A DNA stretch of 59,793 bases from DATGFK01 sp040007395 (GCA_040007395.1 JBDTVG010000032.1:1-59793); one strand, 5' to 3'; shown: positions 1 through 8,423, numbered from the stretch's first letter. A program made the numbers and translations. Notes: generated by a model from the sequence alone, not told the origin.

Positions 1-1
1 T

Positions 2-151
2 TGGATAAGTACGGGGTTATTATCAACGACCCCTGATGTGTCGGACCGTGAAGCCAAAGCCGCTCGGCTGAAACGCTATGCGGAGTTGAGGTGGAGTCCA
101 GATGCAAACGTCACGCTAAAGCGTGACGTAGTTGATTCCTTTATCCTTTAA
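2..151 (+). CDS. C-terminal end of an unknown protein (5' end outside window)
   Basis: An open frame enters from the left edge and runs 49 codons to TAA at 149-151. The visible tail is polar and charged, with a KAARLKRYAEL segment likely to be helical, and ends VVDSFIL. No family is recognised. It faces the phosphatase gene at 218-691 (convergent), with 66 bp between the two stops. A perfect inverted repeat lies inside the frame near its end, which may mean this tail is partly repeat-derived. With the start unseen, the reality of the gene is only moderately supported. Confidence 0.4.
   Translation, partial: WISTGLLSTTPDVSDREAKAARLKRYAELRWSPDANVTLKRDVVDSFIL
108..129. repeat. Perfect 10-bp inverted repeat
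   Basis: The arms ACGTCACGCT and AGCGTGACGT are separated by only two bases. The site lies inside the last codons of the partial open frame. There is no T-run on either side, so it does not look like an intrinsic terminator. It could be a protein-binding palindrome or chance. Confidence 0.6.
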
Positions 152-217
152 CCTAACGGGCTGTAGGAGCAATTGGGGGTATATCTGGAACGGTAGATTG
201 TCATATAATCGTTTGCG

Positions 218-691
218 CTACAGATCCTTCTCCAGCCGAATCTGCGCTAATAGCCCTTTTGATCCCCCCAGTACCAGATCGTATACATGCTCGAAGCCAC
301 CGTTGTAGTATGGATCAGGGACTTCGCGGGTGGAAAGCTCAGGCGCGTAGTCGAGCAAACGGGCGACAGTTGCCGTACTTTTGCCCATAGACCGTATATC
401 CGCGAGATTATCATTATCCATCGCCAGAATGTAGTCAAACGCTTGCAGGTCAGCACGAGTTAACACTCGCGCCCGACCATCGTAGCTGATCCCGTTTTTC
501 TCCAGCATTCGCTGCGTGTCAATGTGCGCTCGATCTCCGACATGGTAACTGGTGGTTCCCGCCGAATCGACGCTGATCTGGTCGCTGAGTCCGGCCTCGT
601 TGACCAACTTCTGAAAAACGCCCTCCGCCATTGGGGAGCGGCAAATGTTGCCTGCACAAACGAATAGCACGCTACAACTCGTGGTTTCCAT
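218..691 (-). CDS. Low-molecular-weight protein-tyrosine phosphatase
   Basis: A cytosolic phosphatase that hydrolyses phosphotyrosine through a cysteinyl-phosphate intermediate. The N-terminal P-loop C12-x5-R18 (FVCAGNICRSP) is intact. The general acid is D126 in the VPDPYY motif near the C-terminus. At 157 residues it has the usual family length with no extra domain. Bacterial members often act with tyrosine kinases in polysaccharide export or in arsenate reduction. No BY-kinase or ars gene is adjacent, so the substrate cannot be inferred. It is transcribed alone, divergent from the response-regulator genes to the right. Family assignment is secure. Confidence 0.93.
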   Translation of the reverse strand: METTSCSVLFVCAGNICRSPMAEGVFQKLVNEAGLSDQISVDSAGTTSYHVGDRAHIDTQRMLEKNGISYDGRARVLTRADLQAFDYILAMDNDNLADIRSMGKSTATVARLLDYAPELSTREVPDPYYNGGFEHVYDLVLGGSKGLLAQIRLEKDL

Positions 692-952
692 AGAGTCGTT
701 TATTCTCCTTACATAGATTATCTTGACTTACTATCCCAATTTATCCTGATAATAACACACCAGATAACCATTAAGCCGTTTGTTTACCTGTGTAACTGCG
801 CCAACTAGCAGATAGTTGCATTTTTAATAAACGGTTGTATACTAGCAAATAAGCTATCTCCTTAACAGCGTCATATCCTTTTTACCTTTGCGTGTCTTCG
901 CAGCAAGGCCGAGATCGATCTGCTGCCTGTCTAGTAGAAGATTAGGTATGCT

Positions 953-1136
953 ATGTCGACACGAATCCGCATTATCTACAATTCAGACGACATTTCAGCG
1001 CTATTTCATAACATCCTCTCCGCAAAACTTGCGAATTGTTCGCTTGGTTTTACCTGCACCCCGATTTGATCATCCTTGATAACGATATGTGCCTTATACC
1101 GCCAACGCCGTACTATGGGGGCGTTGGCTAATTTTG
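953..1136 (+). pseudogene. Decayed receiver (REC) domain fragment
   Basis: Reading from ATG 953, one frame gives an N-terminal receiver-like stretch (IRIIYNSDDISALFHNILS). A second frame then gives HPDLIILDNDM, the strand carrying the usual phospho-acceptor Asp, before TAA at 1134-1136. The two frames are joined only through a frameshift near 1030-1050. The nucleotide string CCCCGATTTGATCATCCT recurs in the intact regulator just downstream, at about 1322. This suggests a broken tandem copy of a response-regulator gene. The 63-codon open frame in the third phase (888-1079) is not supported. Confidence 0.5.
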
Positions 1137-1184
1137 TTAAGGGAGAGAAACTGACCGCAAAATAATAATGAAAGTACAACAATT

Positions 1185-1967
1185 ATGCCAGCGCATATCA
1201 TGGTCATTGAGAACGATAAGCATGTCCAAAATTTATTTATGTCCATCCTCACTCATGCCGGCTGGCAGGTTTTTAGCGAAGGGTATGCGACTATAAATCT
1301 GGCAGTAGTCCAGCAGTTTAACCCCGATTTGATCATCCTCGCCTTTGACACCCCCCACAACGGTGTAGATTGGGCATTCTTGCAACAGCTTAAGATGGAT
1401 GATAGTACTGCCGCTATTCCCGTGCTGGTGTGCGCTGCACCGAACAGTCTACCCTCACATATCGCGGGTTACTTGGCAGGTCGGAATATCCGCATCATCC
1501 ATAAACCATTTGCTGCCGCACCTTTTATTCAAATCATTCAGGAAATTCTTACAACTGCTAGCCTCGTTTATGAAACGGCTGCCCACAACTCAGCTTTGCT
1601 TGTCTTAGTGGTCGAAGATAACGTGGATTTATGCGAGATGGTCACACTAGTCTTAAAGCTTGAAGGCTATCTAGTAATGACCGCCGCCAACGGTAAATTA
1701 GCATTAGAGACAGTGGCGGTTGTCCAGCATCGCTTGATCTTATTGGATCTCAATATGCCTGTGATGAACGGCTTCGAATTTTTAGCGGCATACACGCGCC
1801 AACCGGGGCCACATTGTCCGGTGATAATATGTAGTGCTACTTCGGATAACATCAACCCGGCAGCCTTACCACCATTTGTGGTCGGCACGCTTCCTAAACC
1901 TTATCATATAGGCTATTTACGCACGCTGGTCAAAGAGACTATACAGCTTGCTTGGTCATTGTCCTAA
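1185..1967 (+). CDS. Response regulator with two receiver domains
   Basis: A cytosolic signalling protein of 260 residues made of two CheY-like receiver domains and no output domain. Domain 1 (about 3-120) is degenerate. In PDLIILAFDTP the phospho-acceptor position is Ala53, although K107 is kept. Domain 2 (about 138-258) is complete, with acidic pair E144/D145, acceptor D188 in LLDLNMP and K238 in LPKPY. Only the second domain should therefore be phosphorylated by a partner kinase. No histidine kinase is nearby. Stand-alone receivers like this often relay phosphate or control a partner by binding. It is followed by a convergent lipoprotein gene. Confidence 0.9.
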   Translation: MPAHIMVIENDKHVQNLFMSILTHAGWQVFSEGYATINLAVVQQFNPDLIILAFDTPHNGVDWAFLQQLKMDDSTAAIPVLVCAAPNSLPSHIAGYLAGRNIRIIHKPFAAAPFIQIIQEILTTASLVYETAAHNSALLVLVVEDNVDLCEMVTLVLKLEGYLVMTAANGKLALETVAVVQHRLILLDLNMPVMNGFEFLAAYTRQPGPHCPVIICSATSDNINPAALPPFVVGTLPKPYHIGYLRTLVKETIQLAWSLS

Positions 1968-1982
1968 ATCATAGCCTATTGG

Positions 1983-3194
1983 CTAGCCGTCCGATTTGCC
2001 TTCGACAGTGATCACGTAACGTGCCACACTGCCGCCGATCTCGAAAAAGGTCACTTCAAAACGGGCCGAATCGCCGGGAAGCAGATCGGGTTTGGTCACA
2101 AAGGCGCTGTCGGTGGCAACCACCCGCTGTTGATCGTCATACACGGTAATCGTCGCCTTGACGAAATGTGCTGCGCCCTGAGTTCGGTTGACAACATCGC
2201 CGCCGATGGTCAGGTAGCCGCCTGCATTATAAGTTGCCTTATCGTTGCCCTTGATAAATTGATCGTCGCCTAAGTGGGTCTTGAGGGCATATTCGGCATT
2301 ACGGCCTGCGGCCTGCAATTCCAATCGAACTGCCTGTGAAGGTTTGCCACTTTTGAATTGCACGGTAAACGGTGTTATGCCGCCGTCCGCTAACACCTCA
2401 ATCGGGATAACGTTGGCTTGTTCGGCAACCGGATTATTTTGGGCATCGTACAGCAGCGCCGAAACGCGAATCGCTTCCAATGGGCCGCCGGATTTGTTCG
2501 TAACCTGCCCATTGACGATAAACGTCCCTTGATTATTCGTCCAAGTATATAGCCCACCAAAAGCCAGTACGCCTGATGTGGTCGTTACGCCTGCACTATC
2601 GGCCTGAATCGCGCTGGCATTGATTACCGCCGTTGGGTCAACCCGATAGGTATTAATCACCGTGCGGAGCGTTTGAAGCATGGCTTCGTTGGCTCCAGTT
2701 ACGTCTACTTCTATCGCGGAAATGAATGTCTTATCCGCTTGCATAAAGGTATTCAACTGGCGCGGACCTATCGGAGTTTGCCGCACACCTGCCAACCGCC
2801 AACTGCCATCGCCTTGAGCGTTGCGACCCACCTCGTTGTAGACCTGTGCATCTCCGTTGACAACAGCCTGATATTTGTTGATTGCATCCAGCAGCGCAGG
2901 CGAATCTAGCACCGTGCCTGTGTTGACGACATAGACCGTCATGGGCAGTCCATTGTTACTTGGTGGCGAAAACTCGACGCGGATACTATCGGCACGGCTC
3001 ACATCACGTACTGACCAATCGGGCGGCAGACGCAGCGAAAATACGCCGCTTGGATGCTGATATTTGCGGAACGCTGCATCTGGCGGCACAGGAGTCGCTA
3101 CTACCACTACTGGGTTAGCATCGCACGCCGCCAATAGTAATAAGAGGGGCAGCGTCACCATGCCCAGTGTTATCCACAGAACGAGTCGTTTCAA
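1983..3194 (-). CDS. Lipoprotein with FxLyD-like C-terminal domains
   Basis: A 403-residue exported lipoprotein. The N-terminus has a Lys-Arg start, a hydrophobic stretch and the lipobox LLAAC with Cys24, so it should be anchored on the outer face of the membrane. Residues about 42-180 resemble a PsbP/DUF1795-like fold (YQHPSGVFSLRLPPDWSV). The rest holds two immunoglobulin-like FxLyD-type repeats: GGLYTWTNNQGTFIVNGQV, then GGYLTIGGDVVNRT, each continuing into a VSALLYD or ATITVYD strand. The role is unknown, probably binding or structural at the cell surface. It is convergent with the response regulator and apparently monocistronic. Confidence 0.8.
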   Translation of the reverse strand: MKRLVLWITLGMVTLPLLLLLAACDANPVVVVATPVPPDAAFRKYQHPSGVFSLRLPPDWSVRDVSRADSIRVEFSPPSNNGLPMTVYVVNTGTVLDSPALLDAINKYQAVVNGDAQVYNEVGRNAQGDGSWRLAGVRQTPIGPRQLNTFMQADKTFISAIEVDVTGANEAMLQTLRTVINTYRVDPTAVINASAIQADSAGVTTTSGVLAFGGLYTWTNNQGTFIVNGQVTNKSGGPLEAIRVSALLYDAQNNPVAEQANVIPIEVLADGGITPFTVQFKSGKPSQAVRLELQAAGRNAEYALKTHLGDDQFIKGNDKATYNAGGYLTIGGDVVNRTQGAAHFVKATITVYDDQQRVVATDSAFVTKPDLLPGDSARFEVTFFEIGGSVARYVITVEGKSDG

Positions 3195-3320
3195 AATTCT
3201 TTACTCCCGCCGATTTCTCAAGGCGCGAGATACTATAACATGGTTTGTTGCGGTTGAGCGTGTCAGCAGCGCTGCACAACATAAATCATGGCAAACGATT
3301 CGAAGCAAGAATAATGGAAC

Positions 3321-3400
3321 CATTCAGCGGATAACGCAGGCCCTGCCCCTACCTCCAAACCGTGTTCTGTAGGGACAGGGCTTGCCCTGTCCGCTGAATG
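3321..3400. repeat. Dispersed GC-rich intergenic repeat, copy 1
   Basis: An element flanked by inverted CATTCAGCGG and CCGCTGAATG, with an inner core of the type CCCCTAC-CTCCAAACCG-TGTAGGGACAGGG. Related cores (CCCTACACCAAAC, a short spacer, then TGTAGGG) occur at about 46.5 kb and 52.4 kb. It sits between two minus-strand genes. It may fold into a long hairpin and serve as a terminator, but it has no T-run. Confidence 0.6.
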
Positions 3401-3401
3401 A

Positions 3402-3737
3402 CTATTTCTCGCTTTGCCGCAAAAGCTGCAAGATCACTTCAAGCAGCGCAACGCTATCGCGAGAGGCATACGCCGCAATCAACTTGCTTTCTTCGGGCGT
3501 GAGCGTATCGCCATAACTGCCGCGTGGATGATCGGTTAATCCAAGCAAATAATCAGCACTTACGCCAAGCTGTTCAGCGATTGCTTTTACAGATGTTGCT
3601 GAAGGATCGTGCATCCCTGTTTCATATTTGTTGATTTGAGTGTCGCCCAAGCCCGCATGTTGGGCTAATTCGCGCTGCGACCATCCACGTTGTTCTCTTA
3701 GTACTCTTAGGCGATCTACTCGCAAGGCACTTTTCAC
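3402..3737 (-). CDS. XRE-family HTH transcriptional regulator
   Basis: A DNA-binding protein of 111 residues. An N-terminal Cro/C1-type helix-turn-helix spans about residues 7-65 (LRVLREQRGWSQRELAQ, then INKYETGMHDPS and LGVSADYLLGLTD). A short helical tail that may dimerise follows. It starts at GTG 3737. It is divergent from two small unknown genes. The spacer between them holds a good sigma-70 type promoter and a repeated 9-bp site, consistent with this protein acting there. No phage or toxin gene is recognisable beside it, so it may be a local regulator or the relic of a mobile element. Confidence 0.88.
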   Translation of the reverse strand: MKSALRVDRLRVLREQRGWSQRELAQHAGLGDTQINKYETGMHDPSATSVKAIAEQLGVSADYLLGLTDHPRGSYGDTLTPEESKLIAAYASRDSVALLEVILQLLRQSEK

Positions 3738-3765
3738 GGGTTCACCGATAGGTTTTATAAGCTGC

Positions 3766-3803
3766 TTGACATATAGAAAAATTCAGTTTATAGTTATAGA
3801 AAA
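3766..3803 (+). promoter_or_regulatory. Promoter with repeated operator-like sites in the XRE divergent spacer
   Basis: TTGACA (3766-3771), a 17-bp spacer and TATAGT (3789-3794) form a near-consensus sigma-70 promoter directed at the small genes on the plus strand. The 9-mer TATAGAAAA occurs twice, at 3772-3780 and 3795-3803, offset by 23 bp, in the spacer and just after the -10. This is a plausible binding site for the divergent XRE regulator. That it does bind there is inference. Confidence 0.6.
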
Positions 3804-3897
3804 TGCGAACTAAAATATGTGTCACATTTTCATTTATTAGCACGGCGGGGCCGCTGAAACGGCTGATCCGCCGCTAGGATAGAAAGGCACTATCCCT

Positions 3898-4194
3898 ATG
3901 AACATTGTACCGCAGTGTCCAACGTTTTTGTATTCTTTTTTTCCGCCCTTCCCTCTGCTTGCTGCGCCGCCTGTGCTCAAATGTTTACCCGCGCCTCGTA
4001 TCGCCGGATTGCTGTCTGCCCCTGTCAAAGCCGCGCCTGTCGAAGTCATCATTGACCGAGAGCCGACCTTTGACGAAATTCTAAAGCAGTTAGGACCACT
4101 CCGCAGTATCGAGGAGATGGATGCTGAAATCGCCGCTAGTGTCGATGAAGTGCGGCGGAAGTACGACCGTATTCTGCGTGAGCGACGATCATGA
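3898..4194 (+). CDS. Small hypothetical protein, first gene of a pair
   Basis: A 98-residue open frame that I do not recognise. The N-terminal 45 residues are Pro-, Ala- and Cys-rich and low in complexity. The C-terminal half is acidic and helical (TFDEILKQLG, IEEMDAEIAASVDEVRRKYDRIL) and looks like a real protein. The true start could lie downstream, but no good alternative start is visible; AAAGG precedes ATG 3898 by about 11 bases. The stop overlaps the ATG of the next gene (ATGA), so the two are probably translated together under the 3766 promoter. The size and pairing recall toxin-antitoxin modules, but no toxin fold is visible. Confidence 0.55.
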   Translation: MNIVPQCPTFLYSFFPPFPLLAAPPVLKCLPAPRIAGLLSAPVKAAPVEVIIDREPTFDEILKQLGPLRSIEEMDAEIAASVDEVRRKYDRILRERRS

Positions 4195-4523
4195 GCGATA
4201 CGAATAATCTACAACCTACGCCGGAGTCGGAATCAGAAGCGGAATTATACGCCTATATCAAGCAAGCCATTCAGGAGACTCATGCGGCTGTCGAGGAGGC
4301 ACTCGGTTTTATCGAACGTCAGGAAGATGGTCCATTCACAATGACCATTGCTCTAAAAGACATCGACTCGCAGGTAGACGCTATCGAAACTCAGGCGATT
4401 TGCCTGTTAGGAGCGGTAGAGTCGTTGCACTCTATCGCTGCGAGACTGCTCGAACAGCGCGACGAAGCCATTCGCCAACGTAATCTGCTCGTTGCTTTGT
4501 ATCATTCGAAAAAGCGGCGGTAA
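4191..4523 (+). CDS. Small hypothetical helical protein, second gene of the pair
   Basis: A 110-residue, mostly helical, acidic protein with a basic tail (HSKKRR). Heptad-like spacing in the middle (ALKDIDSQVDAIETQAICLLGAVESLHSI is the approximate span) suggests a coiled coil. No catalytic motif is visible and no family is recognised. The start codon overlaps the stop of the preceding gene by four bases, so the pair is translationally coupled. The neighbouring divergent XRE gene suggests all three form one unit, possibly accessory or mobile in origin. Confidence 0.65.
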   Translation: MSDTNNLQPTPESESEAELYAYIKQAIQETHAAVEEALGFIERQEDGPFTMTIALKDIDSQVDAIETQAICLLGAVESLHSIAARLLEQRDEAIRQRNLLVALYHSKKRR

Positions 4524-4688
4524 GATTAGCCAGCGCTCTATAGCCCTCTGCGAACCTGCCTACCCAAGCGAGCAATGCACCAGCCAGAACTGCCCTTAAG
4601 CCCCGTTAACATTTAGTCTCTACGGAGGAAATCTAAAAGTTAGCGGGGACAGTTGATTTGGTCATTGAGGTCAAGTATTCTTTCTTTG
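4524..4688. other. Intergenic stretch without a gene
   Basis: No convincing coding frame lies between the small gene pair and the ZIP regulatory region. A loose inverted pair (CCCCGTTAAC and GTTAGCGGGG, about 4603-4648) could form a hairpin after the small gene operon. Confidence 0.4.
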
Positions 4689-4727
4689 TTGCAAATTATT
4701 CGCAATAAACTTCATTATTCATACTAT
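4689..4727 (+). promoter_or_regulatory. Fur/Zur-like palindrome overlapping a candidate promoter of the ZIP gene
   Basis: TTGCAAATTATTCGCAA (4689-4705) is an odd-centred palindrome with one mismatched pair, in the 7-1-7 style of Fur-superfamily operators. A candidate -35 (TTCGCA, 4699-4704) lies within it, and 17 bp further on is TACTAT (4722-4727). A repressor bound here would block the promoter. The position upstream of a zinc/iron-type transporter makes metal control likely, but the regulator is not in the window. Confidence 0.5.
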
Positions 4728-4778
4728 GCGTAAAAGGACTGTCCTGTTCTAACGGGCAGAAAGGGTACTGATTCAACA

Positions 4779-5570
4779 ATGACTTTCTTACCAACAGTGC
4801 TATTGGGCGCGATTGCAGGCTGCACCATTTTTCTTGGCCTACCCATTGCACGCCTTAAGCAGCCATCACAGTCATGGCAAGCTTTTCTGAACGCACTTTC
4901 TATTGGTATTCTGCTATTTTTACTGTGGGATATGTTGAGTAAGGCCAGCGACCCCATTTACACGGCCTTAGCCAGCGCCCAAAAGGGGGACTCTGGCAAT
5001 TTTATTCTGCTGCTGGCACTTTTTGCGGGTGGGTTTGGCGGCGGGTCGTTAGGGCTGGTCTATTTCGAGCGCTATTTTATCCGGCGAGTTGCGAAAGAAA
5101 CACGGACAGGTGAAGCCACGCCTCAGCAGTTGGCGTTGATCATAGCAACGGGCATCGGCTTACATAACTTTTCCGAAGGACTCGCTATCGGGCAATCCTC
5201 ACGCGAGGGAGCCATTGGGCTGGCAACTATTCTTATCATTGGTTTTGCCCTCCACAACATGACGGAAGGTTTTGGCATCGCCGCACCACTCACCGCAGGC
5301 AGTTATCCCTCTTGGCGTTTTCTTGGGTTAGCGGGTCTGATTGCCGGTGCGCCTACCTTTGTCGGGACAATCTTAGGCTATAGTGTCTATTCAGAAGCCT
5401 TGTTTGTTTTGTTTTTGGCACTTGCCGCAGGGTCAATTTTCTATGTGGTCGCTGAACTCCTGCATGTCGGTCGTCGTTTCGATCTGCGTGAACTCGTTAT
5501 GTGGGGGATTGTCTTGGGGTTCATACTGGGGTTTGCCACTGATTTGATCCTGACGTGGGGAGGAGCATAA
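4779..5570 (+). CDS. ZIP-family divalent metal transporter
   Basis: An inner-membrane transporter of 263 residues with about eight membrane segments, expected to import Zn2+ or related divalent cations. The two signature metal-site helices are clear: HNFSEG (H129, N130, E133) in segment 4 and HNMTEG (H159, N160, E163) in segment 5. The cytoplasmic loop between segments 3 and 4 is short and lacks the usual His-rich stretch. It has its own promoter region with a Fur/Zur-like palindrome, which points to induction when metal is scarce. It stands alone, convergent with the GT39 gene. The ion specificity cannot be read from sequence. Confidence 0.9.
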   Translation: MTFLPTVLLGAIAGCTIFLGLPIARLKQPSQSWQAFLNALSIGILLFLLWDMLSKASDPIYTALASAQKGDSGNFILLLALFAGGFGGGSLGLVYFERYFIRRVAKETRTGEATPQQLALIIATGIGLHNFSEGLAIGQSSREGAIGLATILIIGFALHNMTEGFGIAAPLTAGSYPSWRFLGLAGLIAGAPTFVGTILGYSVYSEALFVLFLALAAGSIFYVVAELLHVGRRFDLRELVMWGIVLGFILGFATDLILTWGGA

Positions 5571-5669
5571 AGTAACAATGTGCTAAGACCCTATCACTCG
5601 ATATTGTTCCAACTGCTCGACATTACACTTATGTTTTCTCCATTCGCTCGTCAGGGACAATATAAACTT

Positions 5670-8423
5670 TTACTTAGCCACATCGAGCGCAAGCGTATCA
5701 CCGAGTATCATGTCCGTTTTATCGCGAACTGAGAGCCGCAGCCCGTTCTCTTGAAGGTACAGCCCCACCACGATTCTGTAATCTCCCGGCGGCGTAGGCA
5801 GTGTATAGGACTCGACGTTAACTTCTTGTGCGATCCATTGGCTCGTGGGGCGGGTCGGTGGTTTATCCTGCTGGCTAAAGATTGTGCCGTCTGGCTTGAG
5901 CAGATGTACGAATACTGTGTAATCCCGATCCGGTTTGGCGCTGGCTTGCCATGCCAACTTGACCGTAACCTGTCCATTGGCAGGCTTGGTCACTTCGTAA
6001 CCCACCAACTTGATCGCGTCGCCAAAGCGGTACTCGGTCATTGTGGAGAGAGTCGGCACAGAAAAATTCCGGTTGACTGCGACGATTTCCACTTCATGTG
6101 AGAACACGGGGCGTAAGCCACCGTCTACCGTCAGACTGATCTGATATTTTCCCGCCGGCAAGTTAGGCGGAATCGGCACCGCGTAATGATCGGTAATCAG
6201 TTCGCCCGCGTGCCACTGTGTCATCGGATAGGTATCATGCACGGGTTGACCTGTCCACAACACGCTAGGCTTGCCACCATCGATAGGCTGCGCGGTCACT
6301 TGCAGCGGCTTATCACTGGTTATGGGCTGTGCCACTTGCCAAGATATAGTAAATGGCAGCACCGTTCCTTGAAGAATCTGCGTCGGCAGCGTGGTATTAT
6401 TCTCTGCTAGAGTCGCGTAAATACCGGGTAATATCGCTTCACTTTCGGCGGTGGCAATTTGCCGGGGTGCGCCGACTGATACAACTAACGGCTTGATCTC
6501 CGCTTGAATGCCAGCGAAACGCCCTGCACTATCCAGCACAGAAAGATAATCATTCTGGCGAGCCTTGCCGACCCAGTGTGCGCTGAGTATATAATTCCCC
6601 GGCGGTGTGCCGACTGGAATCGAGTACGTGAGCCGTTGCACAATCCACTCGCCGGGTAGCCAACGGCTCGTATAATCGAAGTCCTGATTGCCGGGAACGG
6701 TTACTTCGTTGCCCCACGCATCTACTAAATGAATCGCTGTCGCTAAATCATCGCGATCTGGGGTTCGCAGGACTTCCCAATACAGTGTGGCTTCTGCCAT
6801 TTTGCCAGATACTGCCGACGGCAAATCCGCGCCGCGCAATCGCACAATGCCGCCAAAGTTCACATCTAACGGGATCGATGGGGTAGGCATGGGAAACGTA
6901 CCCGCCGCAAAATGGAAGGCTTGGTAAGCAGGCGAACCGTCTGGCCCTTCTGCGATGTCGCTCACACGCCCCGGCGCTAACCAGTGCGTCCAAGCCTTCG
7001 ACTCCACCGAGCGTGGGAAAATATAGATGGCCTCACGATCTGGCGGCGGCGTGATCAATTGCCCAACGACCATCCAGCGGATAAGCCCCGGATTTAGGTT
7101 ATAGGCAAGTACGGTAGGGTGCTCATAATATTTCGAGCCAATATACATCAATTCATTTGGCGCGGCGGTCTTTTCCAGCGATTGAGCCGCCAGATTGAGA
7201 TCGCCATCGTTTTCATAAAATACGTCGGTGCGTGCGCCCCATACCTGATAGTCGCGCCATGTGATTCCGCCGATAATTAGCAAAAATACGGCAACGACAG
7301 GCCATAAGTATCTTATGCGAAGCCGCTGGACACTCCATACTATCGCCACTGCAGAGGGGAAAAAAATCAACGGAACCATTGACACGGATCGCATGTGACT
7401 AGGCGGGAACCCTTGCACCGCAAGTACACTTGGCAAGATTAGCAATGGGCAAAATAGCAAAAACGCTGCGCCCGTTTTTTCTAACGGTGCGGATCGCCGG
7501 AACAGCATCCAGCCTGCCAATATCAACCCAATCACCAATAGTACACCGCTGATCGGATCGAAATAGGGGCGACCAAAATCAAGGTTGTAGCGCAGCACTG
7601 GATCGCCCGCGATGAAGAACATTTTCAGATGCAGTACAACACTTTGCCAGAGCGTTGGGGTATCGCTGGTCGGCGCAAGCTGAGACAGACGATCTGTCAA
7701 GATATGTAGATTTGTCGCGTAGAAGATTACGATAGGCAGCGCCGTAACCGCTAATGCGGCAAAAAACACAGCCACCTGTTTGAGCCGCAGCCAACGTGTA
7801 CCCCTATCGACTAGAATCAATAGACCAAGCGGGATCAACAGCCACGGCGGAAAAATCCGTGCCGCGATATAGATATACAGCGTTAACCCGCCAAAGATAC
7901 CTGCCAATATTGCCGGGATTAGCCAATGTCGAGTGCGACGTAGCGCGATCCATAATAGCCATAAGGCCAACGCCTCAAACAATGGCTGCGGGCTAGTTCG
8001 GAAACCCTGCCGCGATAACCAAACATCTGGCCCAGAGACCGCAAACCATGCCCCGGCTAGCAGTGCGATCCGGTCATCGCGGAACATGACCTTGCCCAGC
8101 GCCAGAGTTGCCGCGATTGCCAGAATTCCGACAAAAGCACTGGTCAAGCGCGTAGCAAAGATGTTCCCCCCAACGATATTCACCAGCGGCGCAGCGAGGT
8201 AGTAAAACAATACCTCTTTTCCGGTATAAGCAGTGATCACCGGAAAGGGTCGCGAACCCAGCAACCCAACATCGCGGCTCAGGATCATATCGGCGGCTTC
8301 GTCGTAGTGCATCCCCGGCGGATAGCGATGTAGATCCGCGATCCGTAAAAAGGTTGCCAAAAGCAAGATGATGGTTGCCAAAAGCAAATAATATTGACGG
8401 TTTAGCTTGAAGCTCTGAACCAC
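5670..8423 (-). CDS. GT39/PMT-type membrane glycosyltransferase with C-terminal beta-rich domain
   Basis: A very large membrane protein (about 917 residues from the GTG at 8423, which is preceded by AGAGGG six bases away). The first half has about ten membrane helices. An early lumenal loop carries the acidic YDEAADM motif that matches the catalytic Asp of PMT/ArnT-like enzymes using polyprenyl-phosphate sugars. The second half (about 500-917) is extracytoplasmic and beta-rich, with repeated LHLVDAWG, VFVHLLKPDG and LPTPPGDYRIVVGLY strands. A longer frame to 8477 exists, but its extra N-terminus is hairpin-repeat sequence. It follows the acyltransferase gene by about 75 bp in the same direction. 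It is paralogous to the protein at 55839-58460. Confidence 0.82.
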   Translation of the reverse strand: MVQSFKLNRQYYLLLATIILLLATFLRIADLHRYPPGMHYDEAADMILSRDVGLLGSRPFPVITAYTGKEVLFYYLAAPLVNIVGGNIFATRLTSAFVGILAIAATLALGKVMFRDDRIALLAGAWFAVSGPDVWLSRQGFRTSPQPLFEALALWLLWIALRRTRHWLIPAILAGIFGGLTLYIYIAARIFPPWLLIPLGLLILVDRGTRWLRLKQVAVFFAALAVTALPIVIFYATNLHILTDRLSQLAPTSDTPTLWQSVVLHLKMFFIAGDPVLRYNLDFGRPYFDPISGVLLVIGLILAGWMLFRRSAPLEKTGAAFLLFCPLLILPSVLAVQGFPPSHMRSVSMVPLIFFPSAVAIVWSVQRLRIRYLWPVVAVFLLIIGGITWRDYQVWGARTDVFYENDGDLNLAAQSLEKTAAPNELMYIGSKYYEHPTVLAYNLNPGLIRWMVVGQLITPPPDREAIYIFPRSVESKAWTHWLAPGRVSDIAEGPDGSPAYQAFHFAAGTFPMPTPSIPLDVNFGGIVRLRGADLPSAVSGKMAEATLYWEVLRTPDRDDLATAIHLVDAWGNEVTVPGNQDFDYTSRWLPGEWIVQRLTYSIPVGTPPGNYILSAHWVGKARQNDYLSVLDSAGRFAGIQAEIKPLVVSVGAPRQIATAESEAILPGIYATLAENNTTLPTQILQGTVLPFTISWQVAQPITSDKPLQVTAQPIDGGKPSVLWTGQPVHDTYPMTQWHAGELITDHYAVPIPPNLPAGKYQISLTVDGGLRPVFSHEVEIVAVNRNFSVPTLSTMTEYRFGDAIKLVGYEVTKPANGQVTVKLAWQASAKPDRDYTVFVHLLKPDGTIFSQQDKPPTRPTSQWIAQEVNVESYTLPTPPGDYRIVVGLYLQENGLRLSVRDKTDMILGDTLALDVAK

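Noticed and set aside
888..1079. 63-codon open frame upstream of the response regulator
   Set aside because: Other phases of the same DNA give receiver-domain sequence; this phase does not resemble a protein.
3837..4052. 71-codon minus-strand Gly-rich frame
   Set aside because: It opposes the small gene pair, is low in complexity and has no ribosome site.
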